A DNA stretch of 36,513 nucleotides from Rickettsia typhi. GTDB lineage: Bacteria; Pseudomonadota; Alphaproteobacteria; Rickettsiales; UBA1997. Position 1 is the stretch's first letter. Each line of letters opens with the position of its first letter. Of this stretch, positions 14,212 through 23,535 are shown in pieces. The stretch is taken from assembly GCA_945902255.1 (NCBI GenBank), contig CAMDMO010000001.1, forward strand, positions 1 through 36,513. The letters are read 5' to 3'. The notes below the pieces were generated by a model. The model did not search any database. It saw nothing but the letters and a program-made list of their open reading frames with translations, and was not told where the DNA came from. The translations under genes and the position numbers were made by a program.

Positions 14212-15504
14212 TTAAAACTTCAAAAACTTCTTTGCCATTCCAAATAAATCCACTAAAACATCTCTAATTTTTGCATCAAAGCCAATATTTTTCTTCGCCC
14301 ATTCACTAACCCAAGGACGAGCCAGTTCCCACATATTTAAGTTAGGATCCAACATTACCCCAACCCCCTCAACCAAAAGTAGAGTTTTTTGCAATAATAA
14401 CAACTCTGGATTGGTTGACATTTTATAATCACGAGTCATTACAATTAAGTTGGAAAGTAGTTTAGCTAAAGAGACTTCTTTAATTGAAGATCCTACAATT
14501 GTTTCGCCAATTTTTCTGCAAGATAAAGCAAGCGCGTCAACATCCGTATCTTGAGGAACAAGTCCTGCATCAACATGAATTTGAGCAACTTTTTTATAAT
14601 CTTTTTGCAAAAATCCAATCAAAATCTCCGCAACCGCAAGACGAGTTTTTTTATCAATTTGCCCCATAATTCCAAAATCAACCACACCAATATCGCCATT
14701 TTTTAGTAAAAATAAATTTCCTAAATGCATGTCTGCATGAAAAAATCCATTAGCGTAAACTTGTGTAAAATAGCTATTTACAAGGTTTTGTGCGATTTGT
14801 TTTTTATCAAAACTAGAGTTTAAAATTTCTACCTGATTTGAAAATGGAATTCCATCCAACCATTCTAACACCAAAATTTTAGTGGTAGAAAATTTCCAAT
14901 AAATTTCTGGAACATAAAAACCCGCCACACTTTTTAATTCTTCTTTTAAGCGAGAAGCATTAGCCGCTTCTTGCAATAAGTCTAACTCACTTTTTGAAAC
15001 TTGAGATAAAAGATCGGCAATGTCAGAAAGGCTTTTTGCTAAAAACTTAGAAAAAAATGCGATAAATTTTATAATTATTTTTAAAGTTGAAATATCTCGC
15101 GCCATTATCTGCGATATTCTTGGGCGCAAAATTTTTACCGCTACAATTTTTCCATCTATTAATTTTGCCTTATGAACTTGCGCAATTGAAGCTGATGCGA
15201 CTGCTTGAAAATCAAAATCTGAAAAAATTTTATCAAAATTATCACCAAATTCTTGCTTTAAAATTATTCTAACTTTTTCACTTTTAAATGACTTTATTTT
15301 GTCTTGAAAACTAGAGAGAACTTCTGCCAAATCTTGACCAACAAGATCTTGTCGAACTGATAATATTTGTCCAAGCTTGATAAATGATGGACCAGCAAAT
15401 CTTAAGAAAAAATAAATCGCGCGGTTTTTATAAAAAGGATAGGCAACCAAAGAAACTATAAAGAGAATCAATAGTCGAAAAATATTTAGAATAGAAAATA
15501 ACAC
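14212..15504 (-). CDS. ubiB: UbiB-family atypical kinase/ATPase for ubiquinone synthesis
   Basis: UbiB proteins are membrane-associated atypical kinase-like ATPases needed for ubiquinone synthesis. The 430-residue protein has a hydrophobic N-terminus (residues ~5-25), the KxGQ-type motif FIKLGQILSVRQD (41-53), the Ala-rich ATP loop ASASIAQVH (103-111), the conserved Lys in VAVKILRP (121-128), HADMHLGN (257-263) and VVDFGIMG (274-281). It is shorter than E. coli UbiB (546) and appears to lack the two C-terminal membrane helices. ubiE is nearby at 16993, on the other strand. Confidence 0.93.
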   Translation of the reverse strand: MLFSILNIFRLLILFIVSLVAYPFYKNRAIYFFLRFAGPSFIKLGQILSVRQDLVGQDLAEVLSSFQDKIKSFKSEKVRIILKQEFGDNFDKIFSDFDFQAVASASIAQVHKAKLIDGKIVAVKILRPRISQIMARDISTLKIIIKFIAFFSKFLAKSLSDIADLLSQVSKSELDLLQEAANASRLKEELKSVAGFYVPEIYWKFSTTKILVLEWLDGIPFSNQVEILNSSFDKKQIAQNLVNSYFTQVYANGFFHADMHLGNLFLLKNGDIGVVDFGIMGQIDKKTRLAVAEILIGFLQKDYKKVAQIHVDAGLVPQDTDVDALALSCRKIGETIVGSSIKEVSLAKLLSNLIVMTRDYKMSTNPELLLLQKTLLLVEGVGVMLDPNLNMWELARPWVSEWAKKNIGFDAKIRDVLVDLFGMAKKFLKF

Positions 15505-15545
15505 GAATTTATTTAGTTTAACACCAAGGATATGACAAACGCCTT

Positions 15546-15878
15546 TTATTCAATGGCGCTTGAGATGGCTGCTGCATCACCTTGATGCACATCAACTTTG
15601 ATTTGATTAAGATGAGGATCAATTCCAGCCCATCCAAATAATTTACCTAGAAGTTGCGATGTTATATTTAAAATATTCCCAGTAACCTCTTGGATTCTTG
15701 ACATCACTAGCTTAAGTGCGTTCGTTGCTTCTGGAGATAATTTTAAAATCAGAGCTACTTCATCAACCGTAATGATATTTAGAGCAAACATTACCACAAA
15801 AATTGAAAATGTAGTAGAAGCAAAAATTATCGCAGTTCTAAGCGTAAGAAAGGAAAGAATATCTGGCATATATTTCAT
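15546..15878 (-). CDS. Small membrane protein of unknown function
   Basis: I do not recognise this 110-residue protein. It has one strongly hydrophobic segment (about residues 13-38, FLTLRTAIIFASTTFSIFVVMFALNII), then a region with amphipathic character (ILKLSPEATNALKLVMSRIQEVTGNI) and a soluble tail with no known motif. It lies between queA and ubiB on the same strand (57 and 41 bases away), so it is probably cotranscribed with them. Codon use looks like that of its neighbours. It is likely a single-pass inner-membrane protein. Confidence 0.7.
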   Translation of the reverse strand: MKYMPDILSFLTLRTAIIFASTTFSIFVVMFALNIITVDEVALILKLSPEATNALKLVMSRIQEVTGNILNITSQLLGKLFGWAGIDPHLNQIKVDVHQGDAAAISSAIE

Positions 15879-15935
15879 AAAATTTATAAACGATCTGACT
15901 ATGAGATTTTATATAAGTTATTTTTCAAGCAAAAT

Positions 15936-16991
15936 TTAATCTGTATTTTTAAAAAGCAAAGAAGTGTCTCCATAAGAATAGAAACGATATTTATTTTCAA
16001 TTGCGTGTTTATAAATTTCAAAAGCTTTTTTCTTGCCTACAAAAGCACAAATTAACATAAATAAAGTTGATTGTGGTAAGTGAAAATTTGTCATCAAAAT
16101 ATCAACAACTTTAAATTTATAAGGCGGATAGATAAAAATTTCAGTGTCTAAATTTGCTGCTTTTACCAAGCCATTTTCATCTGCAACCGATTCTAAAACT
16201 CTCAAAGATGTAGTTCCAACTGCAATAACTCTTTTTTTAGCTAATTTAGCAGCGTTAATAATATCTGCTACTTCCTGCGAAATAACAAAAAATTCTGAAT
16301 GCATTTTATGATCTTTTATAAATTCTGATCGAACTGGTAAAAAAGTTCCCGCACCAACATTTAATGTAACAAAAACTTTCTGAACTTTTTTCTCATCAAG
16401 CATCTTCATTATATTATCAGTAAAATGTAAGCCCGCGGTTGGTGCAGCTACTGCGGCGCCGTTAGCGGCATAAATGGTTTGATAGTTTTTCTCATCTTTT
16501 TTATCATCATCTCTACTGCTATATCTTCTGTCTATATAAGGTGGAAGTGGCATTGAGCCATATTTTTCAAGCATCTCCATTAATTGATCTTCAGAACATT
16601 CAAACTCAACATGGATAAATCCGTTATCTAATTTTTCAATTACTTCAGCAAAAAAATCTGTCGAAATTCTTAAAATATCACCAACTATAACCCTTTTAGC
16701 CGGATAACATAAGGCTTCCCAAACATCGCCACCAATTTTTTTAGTTAAATTAAATTCTAATGTAGCAGAGCTTCTTAAAATTATCGCACTTAATTGCGCC
16801 TTGATAACTCGCGCATCGTTAAAAACGATAACATCTCCCTCTTGCAAAAAATCAAGCAAGTTGATTAGCTTGGCATCAGATATTTCCTTGTTATCAAAAA
16901 CCAACATTTTAGTTTCTTCTTTTGGAAAAAATGGCTGGTGAGCGATTAAATTTTCAGGCAATTCAAAATTAAACTCAGAGGTTTTTAACAT
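15936..16991 (-). CDS. queA: S-adenosylmethionine:tRNA ribosyltransferase-isomerase
   Basis: QueA moves the ribosyl group of SAM onto preQ1 in tRNA, forming epoxyqueuosine at the wobble position of GUN anticodons. The 351-residue length is normal. Recognisable segments are the N-terminal FNFELPENLIAHQP, FNDARVIKAQL, YGSMPLPPYIDR, YQTIYAANGAAVAAPTAGLHF, LNVGAGTFLPVRSE and the C-terminal TNFHLPQSTLFMLICAF. Its start codon lies one base from the divergent ubiE start, so its promoter must lie inside ubiE or the mRNA must be nearly leaderless. Confidence 0.96.
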   Translation of the reverse strand: MLKTSEFNFELPENLIAHQPFFPKEETKMLVFDNKEISDAKLINLLDFLQEGDVIVFNDARVIKAQLSAIILRSSATLEFNLTKKIGGDVWEALCYPAKRVIVGDILRISTDFFAEVIEKLDNGFIHVEFECSEDQLMEMLEKYGSMPLPPYIDRRYSSRDDDKKDEKNYQTIYAANGAAVAAPTAGLHFTDNIMKMLDEKKVQKVFVTLNVGAGTFLPVRSEFIKDHKMHSEFFVISQEVADIINAAKLAKKRVIAVGTTSLRVLESVADENGLVKAANLDTEIFIYPPYKFKVVDILMTNFHLPQSTLFMLICAFVGKKKAFEIYKHAIENKYRFYSYGDTSLLFKNTD

Positions 16992-16992
16992 A

Positions 16993-17742
16993 ATGGATCA
17001 AGTAGATTTCGGATTTAAAAAAGTGGATCGTGAAAAAAAGGCTGACCTCGTTAAAGAGGTATTTTCAAATGTCGCCAAGAAATATGATTTAATGAACGAC
17101 TTCATGAGCGCTGGAATTCATCGATTATGGAAGAATAAAATGATAGAAGAAATAAATTTTAGCAATGCAAATCATATAATTGATCTTGCTGGCGGAACTG
17201 GAGATATTGCATTTCGTATTGCTAAAAAAGCGCGTGAAAAAAATATAAAATGCGAAATTGATGTGGTCGACATTAATCAAGAAATGCTTAATGTTGGTCG
17301 CGCTAGAGCGGTTGATCTTAATCTTTTTTCTAACTTAAAATTCACTTGTTGCGATGGTGAAAAATTGTCTTTTGGCAATGAGGTTTTTGATTTTTTTACT
17401 ATCGCTTTTGGAATTAGAAATTTCACCAATATTGAAGCGGGACTTACCGAGGCCTATCGTGTTTTAAAGCCAAATGGCAAATTTATTTGTTTAGAATTTT
17501 CAAAAGTTAACGATTATTTTTTACAAAAAATTTATGACACTTATTCTTTTAAAGTAATTCCAAAAATTGGTGAAATAGTTTTGAAAGACAAAGATTCTTA
17601 TCAATATTTAGTTGAAAGCATAAGAAAATTTCCCAGCCAAGATGCGTTTAAGAAAATGATTGAAAAGGCAGGATTTAAAAATGTTTCTTATAAAAATTTA
17701 AGCTTTGGCGCGGCGGCAATTCATGTAGGATATAAGTCTTAA
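16993..17742 (+). CDS. ubiE: Demethylmenaquinone/2-polyprenyl-benzoquinol C-methyltransferase
   Basis: UbiE is the SAM-dependent C-methyltransferase of ubiquinone (and menaquinone) synthesis. The 249 residues include KVDREKKADLVKEVFSNVAKKYDLMNDFMSAGIHRLWK, the SAM-binding IDLAGGTGDIAFRIA, TIAFGIRNFTNIEAGL and RVLKPNGKFICLEFSK. The start at 16993 fits the family. Divergence from queA leaves only one base between the start codons, so its upstream signals lie within queA. It converges on the tRNA-Thr gene with a 4-base gap and no room for a terminator. Confidence 0.96.
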   Translation: MDQVDFGFKKVDREKKADLVKEVFSNVAKKYDLMNDFMSAGIHRLWKNKMIEEINFSNANHIIDLAGGTGDIAFRIAKKAREKNIKCEIDVVDINQEMLNVGRARAVDLNLFSNLKFTCCDGEKLSFGNEVFDFFTIAFGIRNFTNIEAGLTEAYRVLKPNGKFICLEFSKVNDYFLQKIYDTYSFKVIPKIGEIVLKDKDSYQYLVESIRKFPSQDAFKKMIEKAGFKNVSYKNLSFGAAAIHVGYKS

Positions 17743-17746
17743 AAAA

Positions 17747-17821
17747 TGGTGCTGTCAGCGGGAATCGAACCCGCGATCTCTTCATTACCAATGAAGTGCT
17801 CTACCGCTGAGCCATGACAGC
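17747..17821 (-). tRNA. tRNA-Thr (anticodon GGT)
   Basis: The minus strand reads as a complete cloverleaf. The acceptor stem is GCTGTCA/TGACAGC, the D-arm is GCTC-AGCGGTA-GAGC, the anticodon arm is CTTCA-TTGGTAA-TGAAG with anticodon GGT, the T-arm is GCGGG-TTCGAAT-CCCGC, and the discriminator is A with an encoded CCA (17747-17749). The 75-base length is canonical. Confidence 0.97.
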
Positions 17822-17850
17822 TTCTTTATTAAATATACAAGGGGTTGGAA

Positions 17851-17878
17851 ATTATCGCACCATAAATTCAACTTTCAA
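17851..17878 (-). promoter_or_regulatory. Candidate promoter of tRNA-Thr
   Basis: On the minus strand TTGAAA (17873-17878) and GATAAT (17851-17856) are 16 bases apart, in the short gap between virB6 and the tRNA. Initiation near 17844 would leave a ~22-base 5' leader for RNase P to remove. Confidence 0.55.
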
Positions 17879-17904
17879 GCAGCTTCTTATCAACAACTAC
17901 CCGA

Positions 17905-20900
17905 TTATTTTGAATCACCAACATTGTTACCACCCTCACCGCCAGATTTGTCAGTAGCGCCAGAAGGACCATCTCCACTAGAAGAACCGGAGGATGATTC
18001 TCCATCGCCTGAGGCACCTTCAGTAGATTTACCTTTATTTGCAGCGGATTCAACTTCTTTACCCGCTTTTCTTTTGCCACCAAGCGCTACTTTCCTAGTT
18101 AGTCCAACAGCGCGTTTTTGAGCTCCTATCAAACCTTTTGCAAATTTATTAAATAATTCAGCGCCAGAAACATTGCTTCCTGGTAATTGAGCCCCGCCGG
18201 TTAAGTGAGAGGCAATTCCCGGAATTTCGTTAAGGAATTTCATCAATAGATACATTACTAGAGCTCCCTTTAAAATAGTGAGAACCCTTTCCTTTACATG
18301 ATCTGAAAAAATATTAAGCAATATTGGAATGCTAAGACCAACCACTTCAAGACCCGGAAATCTTCCAAAGTCATTAACATTAATTAAACAAGCGACACTA
18401 TCATTTAATGGATTAACAAGGGTTTGACCCACCTTATCACAGGAAGAATTCTCAATCACAGCGCCATTTGAATCTTGGCAATATGAACTACAAGAAATTG
18501 CTTTCATTGGTCCAGGGCCGGCAAAGGTTGCGCTGCCTATTAATGTTCCATCAATTACCATGATTAAAATTGCAATATATGCGAAAAGTATCATTGGCTG
18601 TAAGCAGAAGCTAATTAGATTAGTAAGCCAGCTTTTAAAAATATCCGCAGTTTTTTCAAATAAAACCCCAACTATCACAATTGGCGAAACAAATACCATT
18701 ATAATAATTGATATTGCTGAGGCTAAAAATATATGAAGAGCCATTATTGTAAGGGCGATAAAGAAGAAGCCCATAAACATTACCGAAATGGCAAAATAAA
18801 TCCCAATTGGTCCAGTAAAAAATCCTGCAAGAATTAAAGATGCAATATTTGCCGCAGAAACCTCTGGCCCAAATGAAAGATAACGAGCGATTTTACAGTC
18901 AAGCGTATCCCACAAGGCCAAATATTCTTTTCCCGCTGGATATAACCTTCCGGAAGAAGCTCTGGTGCCATCTTCAAGAGTTAGGTAACCAAATTGACAT
19001 CCGTCTTTTTTATTTTCTTGCGTACTAGTATTAATTTTAAAAACTAGGCGAGACATTTCGGTTGAAGTATTATAAACACCTTCAAAAAACTTAGATTGCC
19101 AAGCGTCGCCAACTGCAAAATAAAGCACCAAAGCAATTTTTAAAATATATAATAAGATATCTTTCTTTTCTCTAATATCGCTTTTTCCAAGCAAAATATT
19201 CATGCCATAAAATGTTACCGACAAGGTCAAAACCAGCTTAACAAAAATTCTTAAATTTGATTGAATTGTTTCAAAAAATGATTTGTCGTAAACTTTATTT
19301 CCTTTTTTATAAGTAAATGTTCCATCGCTAGCATATTGACCTCCGGGACAGCTGCCGTCAGCAGAAGGATATGCGGAACTTGATAAACAAACACTGTGAC
19401 CCGCTCTGTTATAAAAAAGATTTTCCAAAGTTTCTTTCACGCATTGAGCAATTGGAGCGCTGAAATGTCTTTGACTGCCAAGAATTACACCGCCGCCGCC
19501 ATAAGCTGTTTGGTTTTGAGAATCTCCAACAAAATTAATGCAGGCATCTGAAAAATATGGAGAACCAATATTGCTTTTATATCTATAAGGAATGCTGCCA
19601 GTAATGGTGCAATGAGTTAAATATTGGCAATAGTTCTTACACTTTCCAGCTTTAGCATTATAGGTGCAGTCAGCATTTCTAATTTCACTCTTTGCGGCAC
19701 AATCACCAGCTGCTACATCGCTTGTTTTAATTAAATTCCATGATCCCGAACTACTATTCCAAATACCGTCTTGATAATAATTACAATATTCAGTTCCACC
19801 GCCAACTGAAAAATTATAAGGACATAAACTATAACTCTGAGCACAGACCAATCTTCCATTGTCAAGCTGCTTAGCTTCAAAAGTTACAATTTTACCACTA
19901 TGATTAAGCGTACATCTTGAGCCAGCTTTGCAAAAAACTTGGCTATCATAATATTCTATACACACATAGTTTTGACTTCTTTCTCTACAACAATTATATG
20001 CGTTTCTAAAATCACCAAGGCGCTTTTCTGAAATTGGCCCAGTAAATGTTGGATCGTCTTGCCCCGGCATTATATCATATTGCTTACAATTAAAATTACC
20101 CGACTGCAGACCTTTTAAATAATATCTTTGCTTTGGATATGAAGCGTAAGATTGAGTTGCACTAGTGGCTCTAAGCGGATCGCGACAAGTTGAAGCGGCG
20201 GCGCTTCCAGATAAATCATCACTAGATAAATCAACGCCAGATACTGATGAACCTCCAATAGAAGCAAACGCATCTGCGGTGGAAGTTCCTGCGTTAGCTA
20301 CATCATTCGCAGCAGAAACTGCTCCCGCAGATAGATCGTCATAAAAATCACCAACATTATCTTCGACTTCAACCCCATTATAATACCATTCACGATAAGT
20401 TTTATTGGTCAAAGCAAGCTGCGAACTGTAATTTGCATCATTGAGATGTCCTCTATCTGCTATAATATAATTTTTTATCGCCAATGCTATTGTTTGCTTA
20501 TAATCAGCGGCGTCTCTGTTAAATTTAGCAACATCTGGCTTTGTCCAGTTTGCACCACAAACTTTTGTATTATTAAAAGTTGGCTGAGCAAATTCAGAAT
20601 AAATTATACGAAGCTCTCCCAAGGCCACGTAAAAAGAAGAAAGAGCAAGAAGATATGCGCTTTTACAAGCTGGCGTACCACCGATTGCAGATTTTGTACC
20701 TTTTATTAAATCCCTAGCATCAAGAAGAGGAGATGGGGTAAGTCTTGGAACAGAACTTCCATTGCCACAAGTATAGTTCATGTTTGCAATCGCAATTTTA
20801 ACCGCTGCATAGCTAGTTAAAATTACCGTTAAACACACCGGATTAGATAATACAAATTCTACATCTTTACCGCCCGTTCTTGGATCAAAATCTAAACCTT

Positions 20901-21081
20901 CAACATCTCCAGTCGTCACATCGCAAGAACGCTCTCTGCCAATACCAGCTTCTGGCGCAGATCCGTAACTTGTTGCGGCAGCATAAGATTCTTGTGAAAA
21001 AGTTATAAAAATAACGGACAGCAAAAAAATCTTCAAAAAATATGATATTTCTTTAAGATTTATCTGCCGCAAAATATTCAC
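17905..21081 (-). CDS. virB6: VirB6/TrbL-family type IV secretion protein with large Cys-rich extracytoplasmic domain
   Basis: VirB6 is the polytopic inner-membrane channel component of type IV secretion. The 1058-residue protein has a signal-like N-terminus (hydrophobic up to ESYAAA), a ~560-residue extracytoplasmic region rich in paired cysteines (such as NCCRERSQNYVC and CQYLTHC), and a membrane core from about 597 to 950. The core includes LRIFVKLVLTLSVTFYGMNILLG, IYFAISVMFMGFFFIALTIMALHIF and SIIIMVFVSPIVIVGVLF. The C-terminal ~50 residues are low-complexity Gly/Ser/Glu. This extended VirB6 type is characteristic of Rickettsiales, where several tandem copies usually follow virB4; here there is only one. 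It starts immediately after the virB4 stop. Confidence 0.88.
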   Translation of the reverse strand: MNILRQINLKEISYFLKIFLLSVIFITFSQESYAAATSYGSAPEAGIGRERSCDVTTGDVEGLDFDPRTGGKDVEFVLSNPVCLTVILTSYAAVKIAIANMNYTCGNGSSVPRLTPSPLLDARDLIKGTKSAIGGTPACKSAYLLALSSFYVALGELRIIYSEFAQPTFNNTKVCGANWTKPDVAKFNRDAADYKQTIALAIKNYIIADRGHLNDANYSSQLALTNKTYREWYYNGVEVEDNVGDFYDDLSAGAVSAANDVANAGTSTADAFASIGGSSVSGVDLSSDDLSGSAAASTCRDPLRATSATQSYASYPKQRYYLKGLQSGNFNCKQYDIMPGQDDPTFTGPISEKRLGDFRNAYNCCRERSQNYVCIEYYDSQVFCKAGSRCTLNHSGKIVTFEAKQLDNGRLVCAQSYSLCPYNFSVGGGTEYCNYYQDGIWNSSSGSWNLIKTSDVAAGDCAAKSEIRNADCTYNAKAGKCKNYCQYLTHCTITGSIPYRYKSNIGSPYFSDACINFVGDSQNQTAYGGGGVILGSQRHFSAPIAQCVKETLENLFYNRAGHSVCLSSSAYPSADGSCPGGQYASDGTFTYKKGNKVYDKSFFETIQSNLRIFVKLVLTLSVTFYGMNILLGKSDIREKKDILLYILKIALVLYFAVGDAWQSKFFEGVYNTSTEMSRLVFKINTSTQENKKDGCQFGYLTLEDGTRASSGRLYPAGKEYLALWDTLDCKIARYLSFGPEVSAANIASLILAGFFTGPIGIYFAISVMFMGFFFIALTIMALHIFLASAISIIIMVFVSPIVIVGVLFEKTADIFKSWLTNLISFCLQPMILFAYIAILIMVIDGTLIGSATFAGPGPMKAISCSSYCQDSNGAVIENSSCDKVGQTLVNPLNDSVACLINVNDFGRFPGLEVVGLSIPILLNIFSDHVKERVLTILKGALVMYLLMKFLNEIPGIASHLTGGAQLPGSNVSGAELFNKFAKGLIGAQKRAVGLTRKVALGGKRKAGKEVESAANKGKSTEGASGDGESSSGSSSGDGPSGATDKSGGEGGNNVGDSK

Positions 21082-23469
21082 TTACTTACGAGACCTCTCA
21101 TAATAAACCGGCAACCAATCATTTGGATCGTCGCCAACCTCTTCAATAATTTGATCTAGCAAAATTATTGTATCAACCCTTGCGGATAAAACACGAATTA
21201 GATCATCCATTCCACCTAAATCTACCCTAGCGATTACGCCATCACTATCTTGTTTGACCAAGAAAAATCTAGTTGAAGGATCTGTCGTTTTTACCAGATT
21301 AAATTCGCGCTCTGAAAGCATAAATACATCACGATAGGCCATGGTGGCTTTCAAATTAGGTAAGAAAATTTGAGTTGCAGTTTGTTGCACCAAGGTATCA
21401 GAAATACTGCTTTTTGATGCATCCTCAACTGACTGAGTTGCAAAAACTACGAATGTGTTTAATTTTCTTAATACTTTTAGCCAATCTTTAATTTTTGGCG
21501 CAAAAACTGGATTACCAATTAATGCCCAAGCTTCATCCAAAACAATCATAGTTGGCGAGCCATCAAGCGAACTTTGAATACGATGAAACAAATAAAGTAA
21601 AGCCGGACTAATACTGGTTTTATCTTTAAGAAGCTCACCCATTTCAATGCCGAAAGTGCGTGACGAAGTAAAATCAATTAGATCTTCTGCATTATCAAAA
21701 AGTTTAGCGTGAGATCCGTCCGAGTGCCACATTGAAAGCCTTCCAGATAGCGTTCCAGGGCCACCTATTCCCATGAAAGGAGCAATATTTCTTATTCTTC
21801 TTTGTTCTTTTGGTAATTTATAATTTCCACTCACTGCCTCATTAATTCTCTCAACTTCGTGAGCTGGCAAAGGCGCGTCACTAGTAGAAACTAACACCTT
21901 CAAAAACTCAATTAAAAATGAGCGATTTTCACTATTATCTTCAAGTTGAAATGGATTAAAACCAGATATTTTTGCCGCATCTGGAATCATATAACGACCA
22001 CGAATGGCGCGAATAAATATTTCTGCACCACGATCTTTATCAAAGAAAAATAAACGACATTTAAATTTTTGCGCCTGAGCACAAAGGAAGGTCAAAAGCA
22101 CTGTTTTACCTGCGCCGGTTGGACCAATAATCATGGTATGTCCCACATCTCGCACATGAAAACTAAAGAAATAGGGCGTTCCTGAAACTGTATTTAGAAC
22201 AGTTAGTGCATTTCCCCAGTGATTCTTTTTTCTTTTTCCAGATGGATAATTGTGAAATGATGCAAAAGATGCAATATTTAGCGTATTTACAGTACATCGA
22301 CGCGCTAGCAATTCTGTGTTTCCAGGAAGTTGCCCCCAAAAAGCAGGCTCCATATTCATTCTTTCACGAACGCCGGTGATACCACTATTTGAAAGCTCCA
22401 CCACCGCTAAAGATAAAGCACTTTCCAAAGATTTTGGCGTATCTTCAACGCAAAGCACAGTAAGATGATGATTGCCAAAGCCAAATTCACCACTCATCGC
22501 CGAATCAAGTGCCTGGTCAATTTCTTGAATTTGCGATACCGCCACATCTTCAGATTGCACAAGTCGTCTTTGTTGAAGCTGCATCGAGCTAATCGCCACC
22601 ATGCGATTAATAAAAGAAAATGATTGGCTAATAATTAATTCAAATGGCATTTCCATAAAACCATCTAACACGCCAGCATGAGTTGAGGGGCGATATTCTT
22701 TGATCGAAACCAATCCAGCATATTTAATGCCGGTAGGAGTTCTAACTTCAATTGATTTATTGCCGAAATAAAGTCGACTAATTGGAAGATGGTGAGATAT
22801 TTCGCCAAGCGGCACTGTCATTGGCTGCGAATATCCGCAATTAACTAAGCGAGATAAAAATTCTAATGCTTCTGAGGTAACGCCATCTTCGGTTTCAGTA
22901 ATTCCAATAGTGTGTGCGCCATAGTTACCATAGCCATTTAGAATTCTTTCGGTCATTTCTTCAAGCTCATCGAAAGCCTCTCTCATGTAATTTTCCCAAG
23001 TGGACTTATCTGCTCGATGTTGCAATTTTTTCGCCATATGCTCAATTACAGCGGCTCCAGATTTATCTTGCCCGCGAATAATTGTAAAATAATGCTCGTT
23101 AACGAAACATTTATCGTCCGAGTGCTTTGCAGCCCATTCTCTATTTACGCTTTCAGAAAATAAATCCGGCATTTCACCATCAGGAAAACCCTTTTCTTTG
23201 CGTCTAATTGTGTGAAAATAAAGCGAAAAGCTTCCGGAAGACATACCTTTTAAAAGGTTATTTCTTGCCGATTTTTTAAGGTCAATATCAATATCATCAG
23301 CGGTTTCAAAGGAAAAACCTTTGATTTTTATAATTCTAACCAGCTCTTCATTATAGGTTAAAATAGTGTCGGAATTCCAATGGCATTTATATGGAATAAA
23401 ATGCGCCGCAGAAACCTCATATTTAGTAACTTTTTCTTTCGCTGGTTTAAGCGTTGAAAGCCTGATCAT
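21082..23469 (-). CDS. virB4: Type IV secretion ATPase VirB4
   Basis: VirB4 is the AAA+-like ATPase that energises assembly and transport in type IV secretion. The 795 residues carry Walker A GPTGAGKT (about 448) in DVGHTMIIGPTGAGKTVLLTFL and Walker B TMIVLDEAWALI (about 640), followed by VVFATQSVEDA. The N-terminal half is the CagE/TrbE/VirB4 domain. There is no membrane helix at the N-terminus, so no VirB3 fusion, and no virB3 gene fits in the 66-base gap upstream. virB6 follows directly. In Rickettsiales this system is the reduced rvh type; other components must lie elsewhere. Confidence 0.95.
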   Translation of the reverse strand: MIRLSTLKPAKEKVTKYEVSAAHFIPYKCHWNSDTILTYNEELVRIIKIKGFSFETADDIDIDLKKSARNNLLKGMSSGSFSLYFHTIRRKEKGFPDGEMPDLFSESVNREWAAKHSDDKCFVNEHYFTIIRGQDKSGAAVIEHMAKKLQHRADKSTWENYMREAFDELEEMTERILNGYGNYGAHTIGITETEDGVTSEALEFLSRLVNCGYSQPMTVPLGEISHHLPISRLYFGNKSIEVRTPTGIKYAGLVSIKEYRPSTHAGVLDGFMEMPFELIISQSFSFINRMVAISSMQLQQRRLVQSEDVAVSQIQEIDQALDSAMSGEFGFGNHHLTVLCVEDTPKSLESALSLAVVELSNSGITGVRERMNMEPAFWGQLPGNTELLARRCTVNTLNIASFASFHNYPSGKRKKNHWGNALTVLNTVSGTPYFFSFHVRDVGHTMIIGPTGAGKTVLLTFLCAQAQKFKCRLFFFDKDRGAEIFIRAIRGRYMIPDAAKISGFNPFQLEDNSENRSFLIEFLKVLVSTSDAPLPAHEVERINEAVSGNYKLPKEQRRIRNIAPFMGIGGPGTLSGRLSMWHSDGSHAKLFDNAEDLIDFTSSRTFGIEMGELLKDKTSISPALLYLFHRIQSSLDGSPTMIVLDEAWALIGNPVFAPKIKDWLKVLRKLNTFVVFATQSVEDASKSSISDTLVQQTATQIFLPNLKATMAYRDVFMLSEREFNLVKTTDPSTRFFLVKQDSDGVIARVDLGGMDDLIRVLSARVDTIILLDQIIEEVGDDPNDWLPVYYERSRK

Positions 23470-23535
23470 TTTATGACATTATTCGATATTTTTGAAAAGA
23501 AATAATAAGCTATTGCGATTGCAAAAAAAGTAAAG

